Shown one piece after another: positions 10,285-20,048 of a stretch of 64,000 nt of DNA (the first letter of the stretch is position 1; each line of letters begins with the position of its first letter). Source of the stretch: Erythrobacteraceae bacterium CFH 75059 (lineage in GTDB: Bacteria > Pseudomonadota > Alphaproteobacteria > Sphingomonadales > Sphingomonadaceae); contig SJSR01000001.1 of assembly GCA_004331795.1 (NCBI GenBank), positions 62,001 through 126,000 of the forward strand, in the 5' to 3' direction. The notes beneath the pieces are model-generated. The model was given only the letters and a program-made list of their open reading frames with translations, searched no databases and was not told the origin of the DNA. Both the position numbers and the translations under genes were made by a program.

Positions 10285-13143
10285 ATGAAGATTCGTTCGA
10301 TGTGGGCGGGGGCCGCGGCACTTGCTCTGTGCGCATGTGCGACAACCGTGCCGACGGGCATCACCCCGGCGGCTCCTCCCGCCGCCGGCGCCGACGGGCA
10401 GACCGCGGCTCCGCTGGACCGGCTTGTCGGTGAAGTGCGCATCCCGCACGAGAAGTTCACCCTCGCCAACGGTCTCGATGTCATCGTTCACGAAGACCGC
10501 AAGGCGCCAATCGTCGCGGTGGCGGTGTGGTACAATGTCGGCTCGAAGGACGAGCCTCAGGGCCGGACCGGCTTCGCGCATCTGTTCGAGCACCTCATGT
10601 ACAACGGTTCGGAGAACGCGCCCGAGGATTTCTTCGAGTACCTGCAGCAGATGGGCGCGACCGATTACAACGGCACGACCAGCTTCGATCGGACCAACTA
10701 TTTCCAGACGGTCCCGCGCGGCGCGCTCGAAAAGGCCCTGTGGCTCGAGTCCGACCGGATGGGGTATCTTCTGGGCGCCGTCACCCAGGCGAAGCTCGAC
10801 AACCAGCGGGGCGTGGTCCAGAACGAGAAACGGCAGGGCGACAATCAGCCCGGCGGGCTGGTCTTCTACGAAGTCGCCCGCACCCTTTTTCCCGCGCCGC
10901 ACCCCTACAATCACACCCCGATCGGCTCCATGGCGGATCTCGACGCCGCGACGCTGGAGGATGTGAGAAACTGGTTCCGCGACAAGTACGGCCCGAACAA
11001 CGCGACGCTGGTGCTGGCCGGCGACATCAGCGCGGCCGAGGCGCGGCCGCTGGTGGAAAAGTGGTTCGGAGCGATTCCGCGCGGGCCGGTGAACGAGCCG
11101 GCGCAAGCGAATGTGCCGGAACTGGCGCAGGACGTGCGCACGGTCATGCGCGATCAGGTCGCGGCACCGTCCATCACCCGCTACTGGTCGGCACCGGGCA
11201 TCCTCGACCGGGATCTGGTCGCCCTTCAGGTGGGGATGCAGATCCTTGGCGGCCTCTCGTCCAGCCGCCTCGACAACGCCCTGGTGCGTGACGAGAAGAT
11301 CGCCGTCAGCGTGTCGGCCGGCAACTTCGCCTTCCAACGGGTCGGCATCATCTCCGTCAGCGCCACGGCCAGCCCCGTCAGCGACCCCGCCACGGTCGAG
11401 GCGCGCATGAACGCCGTGGTGGATCGCTTCATCGCCGAAGGCCCGACGGAAGACGAGGTGCGCCGGGCCACCACCACGAATGTCGCCGGCACGATCCGCG
11501 GGCTGGAGCAGGTGGGCGGGTTCAACGGCAAGGCGGTGACGCTCGCCTCGGGCGAGGTGCTGGCCGGCGACCCTGAGTTCTATGCCCGGCAACTCGAAGT
11601 GCTCGCCTCCCTGACCCCGACCGACGTGCGCGCGGCGATGCAGCGCTGGCTGCGGCGGCCCGCCCTGACGCTCGTGCTCGAGCCGGGTGAGCGTGACGGC
11701 ACCTACGCGGAGGCTGCGGTCGTCAACCGGCCGGCGGCGCCCGAGGAGCAGATCACGGTGAGCAAGGTGCGCCCCGCGCCGCCGATCGGCCCCGTGCCCG
11801 CGCTCGACTTCCCGGCTGTCGAGCGGGCGACCCTGGCCAACGGGATGCGCGTCACCTACGCCCAGCGCACCGCCATTCCCAACACGCTCGTCAGCGTATC
11901 CTTCGACGCCGGCAGTGCGGCCAACCCCGCTGCCCGGCGCGGTCTCGAGACGCTCACCCTCAACCTCATGGACGAGGGCACGACCTCCTTGTCGTCGCAG
12001 CAGCTCGCCGAAGCGCGCGAGCGGCTCGGCGCGGCCATCAGCACCGGCAGCAGCGCCGACCGCTCGGTGTTCACGCTCGACGCGCTCAGCGCCAATCTTG
12101 AACCCTCCCTCGATCTTCTGGCCGACATCGTCCGCAATCCCGCGTTCGACCCCGGCGAGTTCGAACGGGTTCGCACCCAGCAGCTGACCGGTATCCAGCA
12201 GCAACTGCGCACGCCCGCCTCCATCGCGGCCCGCGTGCTCACGCCGATCATCTATGGCGAGGACAGCCCGTATGGGGGGCCGGCCAGCGGCACTCCGGCT
12301 TCCGTCCGTGCGATCACGCGCGACGATCTGGTGGCCTTCCACAGCACCTGGATCCGGCCCGACAATGGCGAGATCTTCGTGGTCTCGGATCGCCCGCTGA
12401 GCGCGGTGCTGCCGGTGCTGGAACGGACACTTGGCGACTGGCAGGCGCCCACGACGCCGCGCGGGAACAAGGCGTTCGGCGCCTTCGCCGCCGCGCCCGC
12501 GGCAAGCCGCATCGTGCTCGTCAACCGGCCCAATTCGCCGCAGTCCTACATCCTTGGCGGACAGCTGACGCCGGCCTCCGCCCGTGACGCGACCATTGTC
12601 GACCTGCTGAACGCCAACAGCGCACTGGGCGGTGATTTTCTGTCGCGGCTCAACATGAACCTGCGCGAGTCAAAGGGATGGTCCTACGGCGTTCGCGGAA
12701 GCGCGGGGCTGGCTGAGCGGGCCGTCACCTACCAGGTGGCCGCGCCGGTTCAGGCCGACCGCACCGGCGACGCGCTGGCGGAGCTGATCAAGGATCTGCA
12801 GGGCTTTGTCACCACCAGCGGCGTCAGCGACGCGGAGCTGTCCCGCATCGTCACCTCGCGGATCGGCGAATTGCCCGGCCAGTTCGAGACTTCGGGTGCC
12901 GTGCTGCGCGCGTTGCAGCAGAACGCGCTGTACGGCCGGCCCGACGATTACTACGAGACGCTGGCGGACCGTTACCGCGGACAAACCCGCGCCAGTCTCG
13001 ACGCCGCGGCGCGTGCCGCCATCCGCCCCGGGCAGTTCGTCTGGGTCGTGGTCGGGGACGCGAGCGTCGTCGCCCCGCAGCTCCAGCGGCTGGGTCTGGC
13101 GGTGGAGACCCGGGAACTCGCGTCGCTCACCAGTGGTAATTGA
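10285..13143 (+). CDS. M16-family zinc metallopeptidase, predicted lipoprotein
   Basis: 952-residue pitrilysin/insulinase-family peptidase with two tandem M16 repeats. The first holds the inverted zinc motif HLFEH (residues 99-103) within GFAHLFEHLMYNG. The second (from about 510) lacks it, as is normal for the structural half. The start at 10285 follows AAGGTGG by seven bases and gives a short signal peptide with lipobox LCAC (Cys18), so I infer attachment to the envelope facing the periplasm. Family members degrade peptides and misfolded fragments; the substrate here is unknown. It is transcribed divergently from clpB. Confidence 0.88.
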   Translation: MKIRSMWAGAAALALCACATTVPTGITPAAPPAAGADGQTAAPLDRLVGEVRIPHEKFTLANGLDVIVHEDRKAPIVAVAVWYNVGSKDEPQGRTGFAHLFEHLMYNGSENAPEDFFEYLQQMGATDYNGTTSFDRTNYFQTVPRGALEKALWLESDRMGYLLGAVTQAKLDNQRGVVQNEKRQGDNQPGGLVFYEVARTLFPAPHPYNHTPIGSMADLDAATLEDVRNWFRDKYGPNNATLVLAGDISAAEARPLVEKWFGAIPRGPVNEPAQANVPELAQDVRTVMRDQVAAPSITRYWSAPGILDRDLVALQVGMQILGGLSSSRLDNALVRDEKIAVSVSAGNFAFQRVGIISVSATASPVSDPATVEARMNAVVDRFIAEGPTEDEVRRATTTNVAGTIRGLEQVGGFNGKAVTLASGEVLAGDPEFYARQLEVLASLTPTDVRAAMQRWLRRPALTLVLEPGERDGTYAEAAVVNRPAAPEEQITVSKVRPAPPIGPVPALDFPAVERATLANGMRVTYAQRTAIPNTLVSVSFDAGSAANPAARRGLETLTLNLMDEGTTSLSSQQLAEARERLGAAISTGSSADRSVFTLDALSANLEPSLDLLADIVRNPAFDPGEFERVRTQQLTGIQQQLRTPASIAARVLTPIIYGEDSPYGGPASGTPASVRAITRDDLVAFHSTWIRPDNGEIFVVSDRPLSAVLPVLERTLGDWQAPTTPRGNKAFGAFAAAPAASRIVLVNRPNSPQSYILGGQLTPASARDATIVDLLNANSALGGDFLSRLNMNLRESKGWSYGVRGSAGLAERAVTYQVAAPVQADRTGDALAELIKDLQGFVTTSGVSDAELSRIVTSRIGELPGQFETSGAVLRALQQNALYGRPDDYYETLADRYRGQTRASLDAAARAAIRPGQFVWVVVGDASVVAPQLQRLGLAVETRELASLTSGN

Positions 13144-13191
13144 ACGACACGGGATCCGCACGAACCCCCTCACTTTGCAAGGAGAGAATGC

Positions 13192-13497
13192 ATGTCAGTT
13201 GCCGGCACCTACGACACCGTCGTCAAGAGCCCGATGGGCGATCAGAAGGGCACCTTCACCGTTCAGCCCAGCGACGATGGCAGCAGCTTCACCGGTTCCA
13301 TGGCCGGCGGCATGGGATCGATGGACGTGAAGAACGGCACCATCAACGGCAACGAGCTGAGCTGGTCCATGGACATGACTGTGCCCATGCCGATGACCCT
13401 CAACTGCACGGCGACGGTCGATGGCGACCAGCTCACCGGCAAGGTGAATGCCGGCGCTTTCGGTGACATGCCGCTGACGGGTACGCGGAAGAACTGA
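13192..13497 (+). CDS. Conserved hypothetical protein, 101 residues
   Basis: No signal peptide. The sequence is rich in Gly, Ser, Thr and Asp, with a repetitive beta-strand pattern (GTYDTVVKSPMGDQKGTFTV, then SFTGSMAGGMGSMDVKNG and LTGKVNAGAFGDMPLTGTRK). It suggests a small lipocalin-like or single-sheet beta barrel. Proteins beginning MSVAGTYDTVVKSPMG are familiar from sphingomonads without assigned function. AAGGAGAG sits about five bases before the ATG. It follows the peptidase after 48 bases and may be cotranscribed. Confidence 0.7.
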   Translation: MSVAGTYDTVVKSPMGDQKGTFTVQPSDDGSSFTGSMAGGMGSMDVKNGTINGNELSWSMDMTVPMPMTLNCTATVDGDQLTGKVNAGAFGDMPLTGTRKN

Positions 13498-13511
13498 GCG
13501 ATTCCAGAGCG

Positions 13512-13544
13512 GGACGGCCGCGGCGATACGCTGCGGCCGTCCTT
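13512..13544. terminator. Terminator hairpin between convergent genes
   Basis: GGACGGCCGC / GCGGCCGTCC, a 10-bp stem with an 11-base loop, 14 bases after the stop of the 101-residue gene. Only two T residues follow, so it may be weak. It also faces the end of trmL. Confidence 0.6.
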
Positions 13545-13600
13545 GCGTCCTGAATCACAGAAGGGAAATCTGCTCCTCGCCCGACGGCTGACGCCGTGCT

Positions 13601-14056
13601 TCAGACATGCGCGCGCACAGCCTGATAGGCCGCCGCCGCCACCGTGTTCGCGAGGTTGAGCGAGCGGATGTGGGGCGAACACATCGGCAGCCGGAACTGC
13701 CGACCGGGAAAGCGGCCCCATACCGCGTGCGGAATGCCCCGTGTCTCGCCCCCGAACACCAGTACTGCGTCCTCGGGGTAGTCGGGTTCGAAGAACGAAC
13801 GGCTGGCGTGCTCCTCGAACAGAAACATCTGGTCGTCGCGCGGCTGGCGTGCGGCGATGAACAGGTCCCAGCTCGCATATTCCGCCAGCCGCACATGCGG
13901 CCAGTAGTCGAGGCCGGAGCGCTTCACCCGCGCATCGGTGATCTCGAACCCGAGCGGGTGGATCAGCACCAGCTCTGCATCGAGCGCCACGCAGGTCCGG
14001 CCCACAGCGCCGGTGTTGCCGGGGATTTCCGGCTGGACGAGGACGATGGAGAGCAC
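13601..14056 (-). CDS. trmL: tRNA (cytidine/uridine-34-2'-O)-methyltransferase TrmL
   Basis: 151 residues, the size of the minimal SPOUT methyltransferase TrmL. TrmL uses S-adenosylmethionine to 2'-O-methylate the wobble base of tRNA-Leu isoacceptors. Visible family motifs are QPEIPGNTGAVGRTC near the N-terminus, GLDYWPHV, FGGETRGIP, and the C-terminal knot segment RSLNLANTVAAAAYQA. The start is a GTG at 14056, ten bases after the gatB stop, so it is the last gene of the gat cluster and probably cotranscribed. Confidence 0.92.
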   Translation of the reverse strand: MLSIVLVQPEIPGNTGAVGRTCVALDAELVLIHPLGFEITDARVKRSGLDYWPHVRLAEYASWDLFIAARQPRDDQMFLFEEHASRSFFEPDYPEDAVLVFGGETRGIPHAVWGRFPGRQFRLPMCSPHIRSLNLANTVAAAAYQAVRAHV

Positions 14057-14066
14057 GGGGCGCCCG

Positions 14067-15566
14067 TCACCCGTCGAGCCTGGCTTTCAGCACGGCGTTG
14101 ACCAGTCCAGGGTTGCCCTTCCCCTGCATCGCCTTCATCACCTGCCCGACGAAGAAGCCGAACAGCTTGTCCTTGCCGCCGCGATACTCGGCCACCTTCT
14201 CGGCATTGGCGGCCAGCACCCGGTCCACCGCCGCCTCGATCGCGCCGGCGTCGGATTCCTGCTTCAACCCTTCTGTTTCGGCGATCTCTTTCGGGGCGCG
14301 GCCTGACCTGAGCACGTGCTCGAAGATTTCCTTGGCCTGCCCGCCGGAAATGTCGCCCCTCGCCTGCATGTCGAGGATCGCCGCCTGCGCCGCGGCCGTG
14401 GCGAAGGCCGGATTGGCTTCGGCCCCCAGAGCGTTCATCACGCCCGGGGCGATCGACAGGATCCAGTTGGCGACCGCCGTCGCCACCTCGGTCTCGCCCT
14501 TGCCGCTGCTGCGCGCCGTCTCGGCCAGCAGCGTCTCGAACCGGGCAAAGGTCTCCACCTCCGCCGTCAGCTCGCGCGCGTTGTAGGGGGAAAGACCGAG
14601 CACCTCGATGTAGCGGCGGCGCTTGGCGTCGGGCAGTTCGGGCAGGGACGCACGGCACTCCTCCACGAAGGACTCGTCCAGTTCCAGCGGCAGCAAATCC
14701 GGATCGGGGAAGTAGCGGTAATCCTGCGCGTCCTCCTTCGACCGCATCGAGCGCGTGGTTCCCGTGCCGGGGTCGAACAGGCGCGTCTCCTGCACCACGG
14801 TGCCGCCGTCCTCGATCAGCTCGACCTGCCGGCGCGCCTCGTGCTCGATCGCCTGCATGACGAAGCGGACCGAGTTCACGTTCTTCGTCTCGGTCCGGGT
14901 GCCAAGCGGCTCTCCGGGGCGGCGCACCGACACGTTCACGTCCGCGCGCAGGGAACCTTCCTCCATGTTGCCGTCGCACGAGCCGACATAGCGCAGGATC
15001 GCGCGCAGCTTGCGCAGATACGCGCCGGCTTCCGCCGGCGAACGCATGTCGGGCCGGCTGACGATCTCCATCAGGGCGACGCCCGAGCGGTTGAGATCGA
15101 CATAGGACATGCTCGGATGCTGGTCGTGCATCAGCTTGCCCGCGTCCTGCTCGACGTGGATGCGTTCGATGCCGATGCGCTTGTCCTGAAGGATGCCGGC
15201 CTTCTCGTCCGCTTCGACGAGCAAGGTGCCCTCGCCCACCAGCGGGTGGTAGAGCTGGCTGATCTGGTAGCCCTGCGGCAGGTCGGCGTAGAAGTAGTTC
15301 TTGCGGTCGAACCGGCTCCACCGGTTGATCGTCGCCTCGACCGCCAGCCCCGTGCGGACCGCCTGCCGGATGCACTCCCGGTTCGGAACCGGCAGCATCC
15401 CCGGCATCGCGGCATCGACGAGACTGACCTGCGTGTTCGGCTCCGCGCCAAAGGCGGTCGAGGCGGTCGAGAACAGCTTGGCGCGGCTCGTCACCTGCGC
15501 GTGAACCTCAAGGCCGATCACGACCTCCCATTCGCCTGTTCTGCCCTGGATGCGATAGGTGGTCAT
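14067..15566 (-). CDS. gatB: Asp-tRNA(Asn)/Glu-tRNA(Gln) amidotransferase subunit B
   Basis: 499 residues. GatB binds the mischarged tRNA and, with the GatA amidase, converts Glu-tRNA(Gln) or Asp-tRNA(Asn) to the amide form. The core motif [13 protein letters not shown] opens the protein. The cradle domain follows ([35 protein letters not shown]), with a helical YqeY-like tail ending [17 protein letters not shown] start at [14 protein letters not shown]. Upstream in-frame codons read into low-complexity sequence and would run toward gatA. The gap to the gatA stop is 40 bases. Confidence 0.96.
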   Translation of the reverse strand: MTTYRIQGRTGEWEVVIGLEVHAQVTSRAKLFSTASTAFGAEPNTQVSLVDAAMPGMLPVPNRECIRQAVRTGLAVEATINRWSRFDRKNYFYADLPQGYQISQLYHPLVGEGTLLVEADEKAGILQDKRIGIERIHVEQDAGKLMHDQHPSMSYVDLNRSGVALMEIVSRPDMRSPAEAGAYLRKLRAILRYVGSCDGNMEEGSLRADVNVSVRRPGEPLGTRTETKNVNSVRFVMQAIEHEARRQVELIEDGGTVVQETRLFDPGTGTTRSMRSKEDAQDYRYFPDPDLLPLELDESFVEECRASLPELPDAKRRRYIEVLGLSPYNARELTAEVETFARFETLLAETARSSGKGETEVATAVANWILSIAPGVMNALGAEANPAFATAAAQAAILDMQARGDISGGQAKEIFEHVLRSGRAPKEIAETEGLKQESDAGAIEAAVDRVLAANAEKVAEYRGGKDKLFGFFVGQVMKAMQGKGNPGLVNAVLKARLDG

Positions 15567-15606
15567 TCTGGTTCCCGATCGGCTTTGGCCGCGTCCATCA
15601 TCACCG

Positions 15607-17091
15607 TCACCACCACCGCTGCGGGCGGGCGGTGAAGCCGGCACGTTGCTCGATGGCGAGGCCGGCGTTCAGGACGCCCTGTTCGTCGAGCGGCTTGCCG
15701 ATGATCTGCAGCCCCAGCGGCAAACCGTCGGGGTTCAGGCCGCCGGGGACGCTCATCGCGGGCAGGCCGGCGAGCGAGGCCGGGACGGCGAACACGTCGT
15801 TCAGATACATCGTCAGCGGGTCTTCGGAGAGCGATCCGAGCGGGAAGCTGGCGGTCGGCGTCGTCGGAGCGAGGATCACGTCGCACTCGGCCCAAGCATT
15901 CCGGAAGTCGCGGGCGACCAGCGTCCTGACCTTCTGCGCCTGGGTGTAATAGGCGTCGTAGAAGCCGGCGGAGAGCACATAGGTGCCGATCAGGATCCGC
16001 CGCTTCACCTCGTCGCCGAAGCCGGCGGCACGCGTGGCGGCGTACATCTCCTGCAGCCCCACACCCGCCGGCGCCTCCCGCAGGCCGTATCGCACGCCGT
16101 CGTAGCGCGCGAGGTTCGACGACGCCTCGGCGGGCGCGACGATGTAGTAGGCCGGCAGCGCGTAGTCGGTGTGCGGCAGGCTGATGTCGACCAGCTGCGC
16201 GCCCGCGTCGCGCAGCCATGCCTTGCCCTGCTCCCACACGGCAACAATGGCCTCGTCCATGCCCTCGCGCCGGTATTCGCACGGAACGCCTACCTTCAGA
16301 CCACGCAGGTCCGCATCCAGCGCAGCGCTCCACTGCGGCACGGGTTCATCAAGGCTGGTGGCGTCCTTGGGATCGAACCCGGCCATCGCCTCCAGCATCA
16401 CCGCGCAGTCTTCCACGCTGCGCGCCATCGGGCCGGCCTGGTCCAGCGACGAGGCGAAGGCCACGACGCCCCAGCGGCTGCAGCGCCCGTAGGTCGGCTT
16501 GATGCCGCAGATGCCGGTGAACGCCGCCGGCTGCCGGATGGAGCCGCCCGTGTCCGTGCCGGTGGCGGCAGGACACAGCCGCGCCGCAATGGCGGCGCTG
16601 GACCCGCCGGAGGATCCCCCCGGCGACATCGGCGTCTCTCCGCCGTCGCTGCGCCGCCAGGGGGAGACGACATTGCCGAAGTGACTCGTCTCGTTCGACG
16701 ACCCCATGGCGAACTGGTCGAGGTTGAGCTTGCCCAGCATCCCCGCGCCCGCATCCCACAACCGCTGCGACACGGTGGACTCGTAGGGCGGCACGAAGCC
16801 TTCGAGAATCGCGCTGGCGGCGGTGGTCTGCACGCCGCGGGTGGCGAACAGGTCCTTCATCCCGATCGGCACGCCGGCCAGAGGTCCAAGCGGCTTCCCC
16901 GCAGCGCGGTCGGCATCGACCCTGGCGGCGGCGGCGGCGGCGTGGTCCGGCGTCGTGACGATGAAGGCGTTGAGCGCGCCCCCCTCAGCCACGGCCGCGT
17001 TGAAGGCATTCGCAACCTCGGCTGCGGTGAAATCGCCCCGTGCGACCCCGTTGCGCAAGGCCATCACACCCAAGTCAGTCAGCTGCGTCAT
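15607..17091 (-). CDS. gatA: Asp-tRNA(Asn)/Glu-tRNA(Gln) amidotransferase subunit A
   Basis: 494-residue amidase-signature enzyme that releases ammonia from glutamine for GatB. The Ser-cisSer-Lys triad region is visible: [10 protein letters not shown] supplies the lysine, and [12 protein letters not shown] plus [15 protein letters not shown] supply the serines. The start codon overlaps the gatC stop (ATGA at 17088-17091), indicating translational coupling and fixed GatCAB stoichiometry. Length and motif spacing are normal. Confidence 0.97.
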   Translation of the reverse strand: MTQLTDLGVMALRNGVARGDFTAAEVANAFNAAVAEGGALNAFIVTTPDHAAAAAARVDADRAAGKPLGPLAGVPIGMKDLFATRGVQTTAASAILEGFVPPYESTVSQRLWDAGAGMLGKLNLDQFAMGSSNETSHFGNVVSPWRRSDGGETPMSPGGSSGGSSAAIAARLCPAATGTDTGGSIRQPAAFTGICGIKPTYGRCSRWGVVAFASSLDQAGPMARSVEDCAVMLEAMAGFDPKDATSLDEPVPQWSAALDADLRGLKVGVPCEYRREGMDEAIVAVWEQGKAWLRDAGAQLVDISLPHTDYALPAYYIVAPAEASSNLARYDGVRYGLREAPAGVGLQEMYAATRAAGFGDEVKRRILIGTYVLSAGFYDAYYTQAQKVRTLVARDFRNAWAECDVILAPTTPTASFPLGSLSEDPLTMYLNDVFAVPASLAGLPAMSVPGGLNPDGLPLGLQIIGKPLDEQGVLNAGLAIEQRAGFTARPQRWW

Positions 17092-17390
17092 TCGATCACC
17101 TTGGGCACGCCGAAAAAGCCGTGCTCGGCCGCCGGAGCGTTGGCGAGCACATCGTCGCGCCGCCCGCCGCCCGTGTCCGGATCGGCATCGACGACATCCT
17201 CGCGCAGGCGGAGGCGGTTCGGGATCACGGCCGTCATCGGCTCCACGGCGCTGGTGTCGACCCGCGACAGCTGTTCGACCCAGTCGAGGATCTTGGACAG
17301 TTCCGGCGCGAGGCGCGCCAGCTCGTCTTCGCTCATGCGGACACGCGCGAGCCGGGCCACGCGGGCCACCTCTTCGGATGTGACGGACAT
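17088..17390 (-). CDS. gatC: Asp-tRNA(Asn)/Glu-tRNA(Gln) amidotransferase subunit C
   Basis: 100 residues. GatC wraps around GatA and stabilises its contact with GatB. It begins [17 protein letters not shown], the usual start, and contains [20 protein letters not shown] and the proline-rich linker leading to LREDVVDAD. It ends [11 protein letters not shown], also typical. An in-frame start 12 codons upstream is less likely, because the family begins at this methionine. Confidence 0.95.
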   Translation of the reverse strand: MSVTSEEVARVARLARVRMSEDELARLAPELSKILDWVEQLSRVDTSAVEPMTAVIPNRLRLREDVVDADPDTGGGRRDDVLANAPAAEHGFFGVPKVIE

Positions 17391-17434
17391 GGAGCGCGCG
17401 TTACCGGCAGGCGCGGCAACCATCAAGCGCGCGT

Positions 17435-18025
17435 TTAGCGCCCCTGCGGCCGCCCCCGCGGATCCGGCGCGCCCGGTTCCGGCTGGGGCTGGGCCGCGCC
17501 GTGGCCCTGACCAAGCAGCTGCCGCAAGACGGCGAGACGCTGCTGGAACTCCCCTTCGGGCATGAAGTCGATGAGCTCGACCTCGAACACCAGGTCGGCG
17601 TTCGGCGGGATCGGCGAACCGGGCTGCGGGTTGGGCCCGTACGCCTGGTCCGAGGGGATCTCCAGCCGGTAGCGTCCGCCCTTCTGCATCTGCAGCAGCC
17701 CGTCACGGAAACCCGGGATCATGTTGGAGAGCGGCAAAGGCACACCCTCGGGAAAAATGCCCTGAACCGGCAGGGGCAGATCCTGCGATTCGTCGAAGAC
17801 TTCCCCGGTGTCGGCCAACGTGCCGCGGTAGCGCACGAACACGACATCGTCGGCGGAGGGCCGGGCGCCCGTTCCCGCAGTCAGCGTCTCGACCTGCAGT
17901 CCGCGCGGAACGGTGGCCACCGCCACGCCCCCCGCGAGCGCCAGCGAAGCGGCGATCGCCAGCCACAGCTTGGTCCGCGACCCGCGGGCCAGCGGCTGAA
18001 GGGGAACGCGCGTGATCTCGGTCAT
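17435..18025 (-). CDS. FKBP-type peptidyl-prolyl cis-trans isomerase, membrane-anchored
   Basis: 196 residues with one N-terminal membrane segment (about 20-40, [19 protein letters not shown]), then an FKBP domain: [45 protein letters not shown] and [12 protein letters not shown]. It should catalyse prolyl isomerisation on proteins at the periplasmic face. The C-terminal tail is Gln/Pro-rich and probably disordered. It sits between rpsU and gatC on the same strand, an order I know from sphingomonads. Confidence 0.9.
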   Translation of the reverse strand: MTEITRVPLQPLARGSRTKLWLAIAASLALAGGVAVATVPRGLQVETLTAGTGARPSADDVVFVRYRGTLADTGEVFDESQDLPLPVQGIFPEGVPLPLSNMIPGFRDGLLQMQKGGRYRLEIPSDQAYGPNPQPGSPIPPNADLVFEVELIDFMPEGEFQQRLAVLRQLLGQGHGAAQPQPEPGAPDPRGRPQGR

Positions 18026-18118
18026 GTTCAGCCTTCGCCTGATCCAGCCCGGAAGTGAAGAAGCAATCGGCAGCGCCGCTCCGCACCGCTCCGTGCGGGC
18101 AGCGGCGTCACCGAAGCG

Positions 18119-18328
18119 TCAGAGCTTGACGCCGTCGCGTTCGGCCCGCTTGCGGTCCATCTTGCGCGCCCGGCGGACGGCGGCCGCTTTCTCGCGCGCG
18201 CGCTTCTCGCTCGGCTTCTCGTAGTGGCGACGCAGCTTCATTTCGCGATACACGCCCTCGCGCTGCAACTTCTTCTTCAGCGCGCGAAGGGCTTGGTCAA
18301 CATTGTTATCGCGAACCATGATCTGCAT
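18119..18328 (-). CDS. rpsU: 30S ribosomal protein S21
   Basis: 69 residues, very basic, beginning [20 protein letters not shown] and ending in a lysine/arginine-rich tail, as in alphaproteobacterial S21. S21 binds near the 16S 3' end and affects initiation. GAGGTG lies upstream of the ATG. It is the first gene of the minus-strand translation cluster that continues with FKBP and gatCAB. Its promoter should lie in 18329-18530, shared with divergent crcB. Confidence 0.97.
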   Translation of the reverse strand: MQIMVRDNNVDQALRALKKKLQREGVYREMKLRRHYEKPSEKRAREKAAAVRRARKMDRKRAERDGVKL

Positions 18329-18534
18329 AAATCAACACACCTCGATGAACCGGACACGCGGGCACCATCGCCTAGCCGCATGAACTGCAAACAACAAACA
18401 GCCGCTCCCGGAACCGGGTGCAGCTTCGTCTCCTGCTCCCTACAGCACACCGCGCGGCTGCGCAAGCATTGCCGAACCACCCCAGCCGCAGCGGGCAACT
18501 GGTCACGCGCGACCTGCCCCGCTATGGCGGCGGC

Positions 18535-18936
18535 ATGAGCAGCGCCACCCTGTCGTCCCTTGCCCCCGTCGCGCTTGGCGGCGCGCTGGGCGCGGTGATG
18601 CGGTTCGTGCTCGGACTGGCGGTGGTCAAGTGGATGGGTCCATCGGCCGTGGCCTTCCCCTACCCGACCCTCATCACCAACATCGCGGGGAGCCTGCTGC
18701 TCGGCGTGCTCGCCGGCGTGGTTCTGCGCGAGGGGGCCCAGTGGCACGGCTGGAGCCTGTTCCTGGCGGCCGGTGTCTTGGGCGGCTTCACGACCTTTTC
18801 CACCTTCAGCCTCGAAGTGGCTCTGCTGATCGAGCGCGGCGCGGCTCTCAAAGCGGCCGCCTATGTAGGGACGTCGCTGCTCGGGGGAGTGATGGCCCTG
18901 TTCGGCGGTCTTGCGCTGGGTCGGATCGTCGCATGA
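18535..18936 (+). CDS. crcB: Fluoride exporter CrcB/Fluc
   Basis: 133 residues with four hydrophobic segments. Fluc channels are dual-topology homodimers that let fluoride leave the cytoplasm. Family signatures are GGALGAVMRF near the N-terminus, TLITNIAGSLLLG (channel asparagine), and GGFTTFSTFSLE with the phenylalanine box. I start at MSSATLSS, ignoring an in-frame upstream extension that reads non-coding sequence. Its stop overlaps the next start (ATGA, 18933-18936). No fluoride riboswitch is evident upstream on this strand. Confidence 0.93.
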   Translation: MSSATLSSLAPVALGGALGAVMRFVLGLAVVKWMGPSAVAFPYPTLITNIAGSLLLGVLAGVVLREGAQWHGWSLFLAAGVLGGFTTFSTFSLEVALLIERGAALKAAAYVGTSLLGGVMALFGGLALGRIVA

Positions 18937-20048
18937 CTGGCGCCGATCCCGGCGGCTCCGTGCGCCAGTTCGAGGTGTCGGCCGATGACGACGGCATCCG
19001 GCTCGACCGCTGGTTCAAGCGGCACCTGCCGCAGATCGGCTTTGCCACCGTCTCCCGCTGGGCGCGCACCGGACAGATCCGCGTCGATGGCCGGCGCGTC
19101 GCGGCGGACGATCGCCTCGCCAAGGGTCAGATCGTGCGCGTTCCTCCCGGAGGTGCGCCGGCGACGCCGCGGGCGGCCGTGTCCCTTGGTCCGGAAGAGC
19201 GGGAACTGGCCGCCGCGATGGTGATCCGCGCCACGCCTTCGGCGCTCGTGCTGAACAAGCCGCCGGGGCTGGCGACGCAGGGCGGCACCGGAACGAAGCG
19301 TCATGTCGACCGCCTCCTCGACGCGTTCGCCGAGGGAGAGGCACCGCGGCCGCGCCTCGTGCACCGGCTCGACAAGGACACGTCCGGTGTCCTGCTGGTC
19401 GCCAGGACACCGGGAAGCGCCGCGTACTTCGCCAAGAAATTCGCCAGCCGGAGCGCGCGCAAGGTCTACTGGGCGCTTGTGGTGGGTGTGCCGGACGTGC
19501 CGGAAGGAACGATCGACGCCCCGCTCGCCAAGCAGCCGGGGACGGGTGGCGAGAAGATGCATGTCGACGAAAGCGGCGGGCAGCCGGCAAGGACGCGCTA
19601 CCGCGTGGTCGATCGCGCGGGCAAGCGCGCCGCCTGGCTCGAACTCGAACCGCTGACGGGCCGCACGCACCAGCTTCGGGTGCACTGCGCCGCACTTGGC
19701 CATCCGATCGTGGGCGACGGAAAGTACGGCGGCGCCGACGCCTTCCTCACCGGCGCGATCAGCCGCAAGATGCACCTCCATGCCCGCAGGCTGGTGATCG
19801 GTGCGCCGGGTGGCGAACGGATCGACGTCGTGGCCGACCTGCCCGACCACTTCGCCGCCTCGATGGAGCAGCTCGGCTTCGACCCCGGCGCCAGCGATGC
19901 GGCGCCCAGCGACTTCTCGCCGCCGCCGCGCTCGCCCGAGGACCAGAAGCGTGCGGCGCGCGCGCATGCGAAGACCTACCGGAAGGCGCGGCGCGGCGAG
20001 AGGCGTGGCCGTGGCAGACAAGCGGGGCACCGGGAGCGCCGCCGCTGA
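18933..20048 (+). CDS. RluC/RluD-family 23S rRNA pseudouridine synthase
   Basis: 371 residues. An S4 RNA-binding domain comes first (IRLDRWFKRHLPQ, GQIRVDGRRV, about 20-75). The RluA-type catalytic domain follows, with the catalytic aspartate in RLVHRLDKDTSGVLLVAR and KVYWALVVGVP further on. TGRTHQLRVHCAALGHPI is the family C-terminal motif. It most resembles RluC (uridines 955/2504/2580 in E. coli), but the exact target is inferred. The last 50 residues are a charged Arg/Lys-rich tail that could bind RNA. It overlaps crcB by four bases. Confidence 0.9.
   Translation: MTGADPGGSVRQFEVSADDDGIRLDRWFKRHLPQIGFATVSRWARTGQIRVDGRRVAADDRLAKGQIVRVPPGGAPATPRAAVSLGPEERELAAAMVIRATPSALVLNKPPGLATQGGTGTKRHVDRLLDAFAEGEAPRPRLVHRLDKDTSGVLLVARTPGSAAYFAKKFASRSARKVYWALVVGVPDVPEGTIDAPLAKQPGTGGEKMHVDESGGQPARTRYRVVDRAGKRAAWLELEPLTGRTHQLRVHCAALGHPIVGDGKYGGADAFLTGAISRKMHLHARRLVIGAPGGERIDVVADLPDHFAASMEQLGFDPGASDAAPSDFSPPPRSPEDQKRAARAHAKTYRKARRGERRGRGRQAGHRERRR

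Noticed and set aside
18329-18400. GGCGATGGTG on the minus strand upstream of rpsU resembles the start of a fluoride riboswitch beside crcB.
   Set aside because: It lies on the wrong strand for crcB, and the other conserved riboswitch blocks are not seen. It is better read as part of the rpsU leader.
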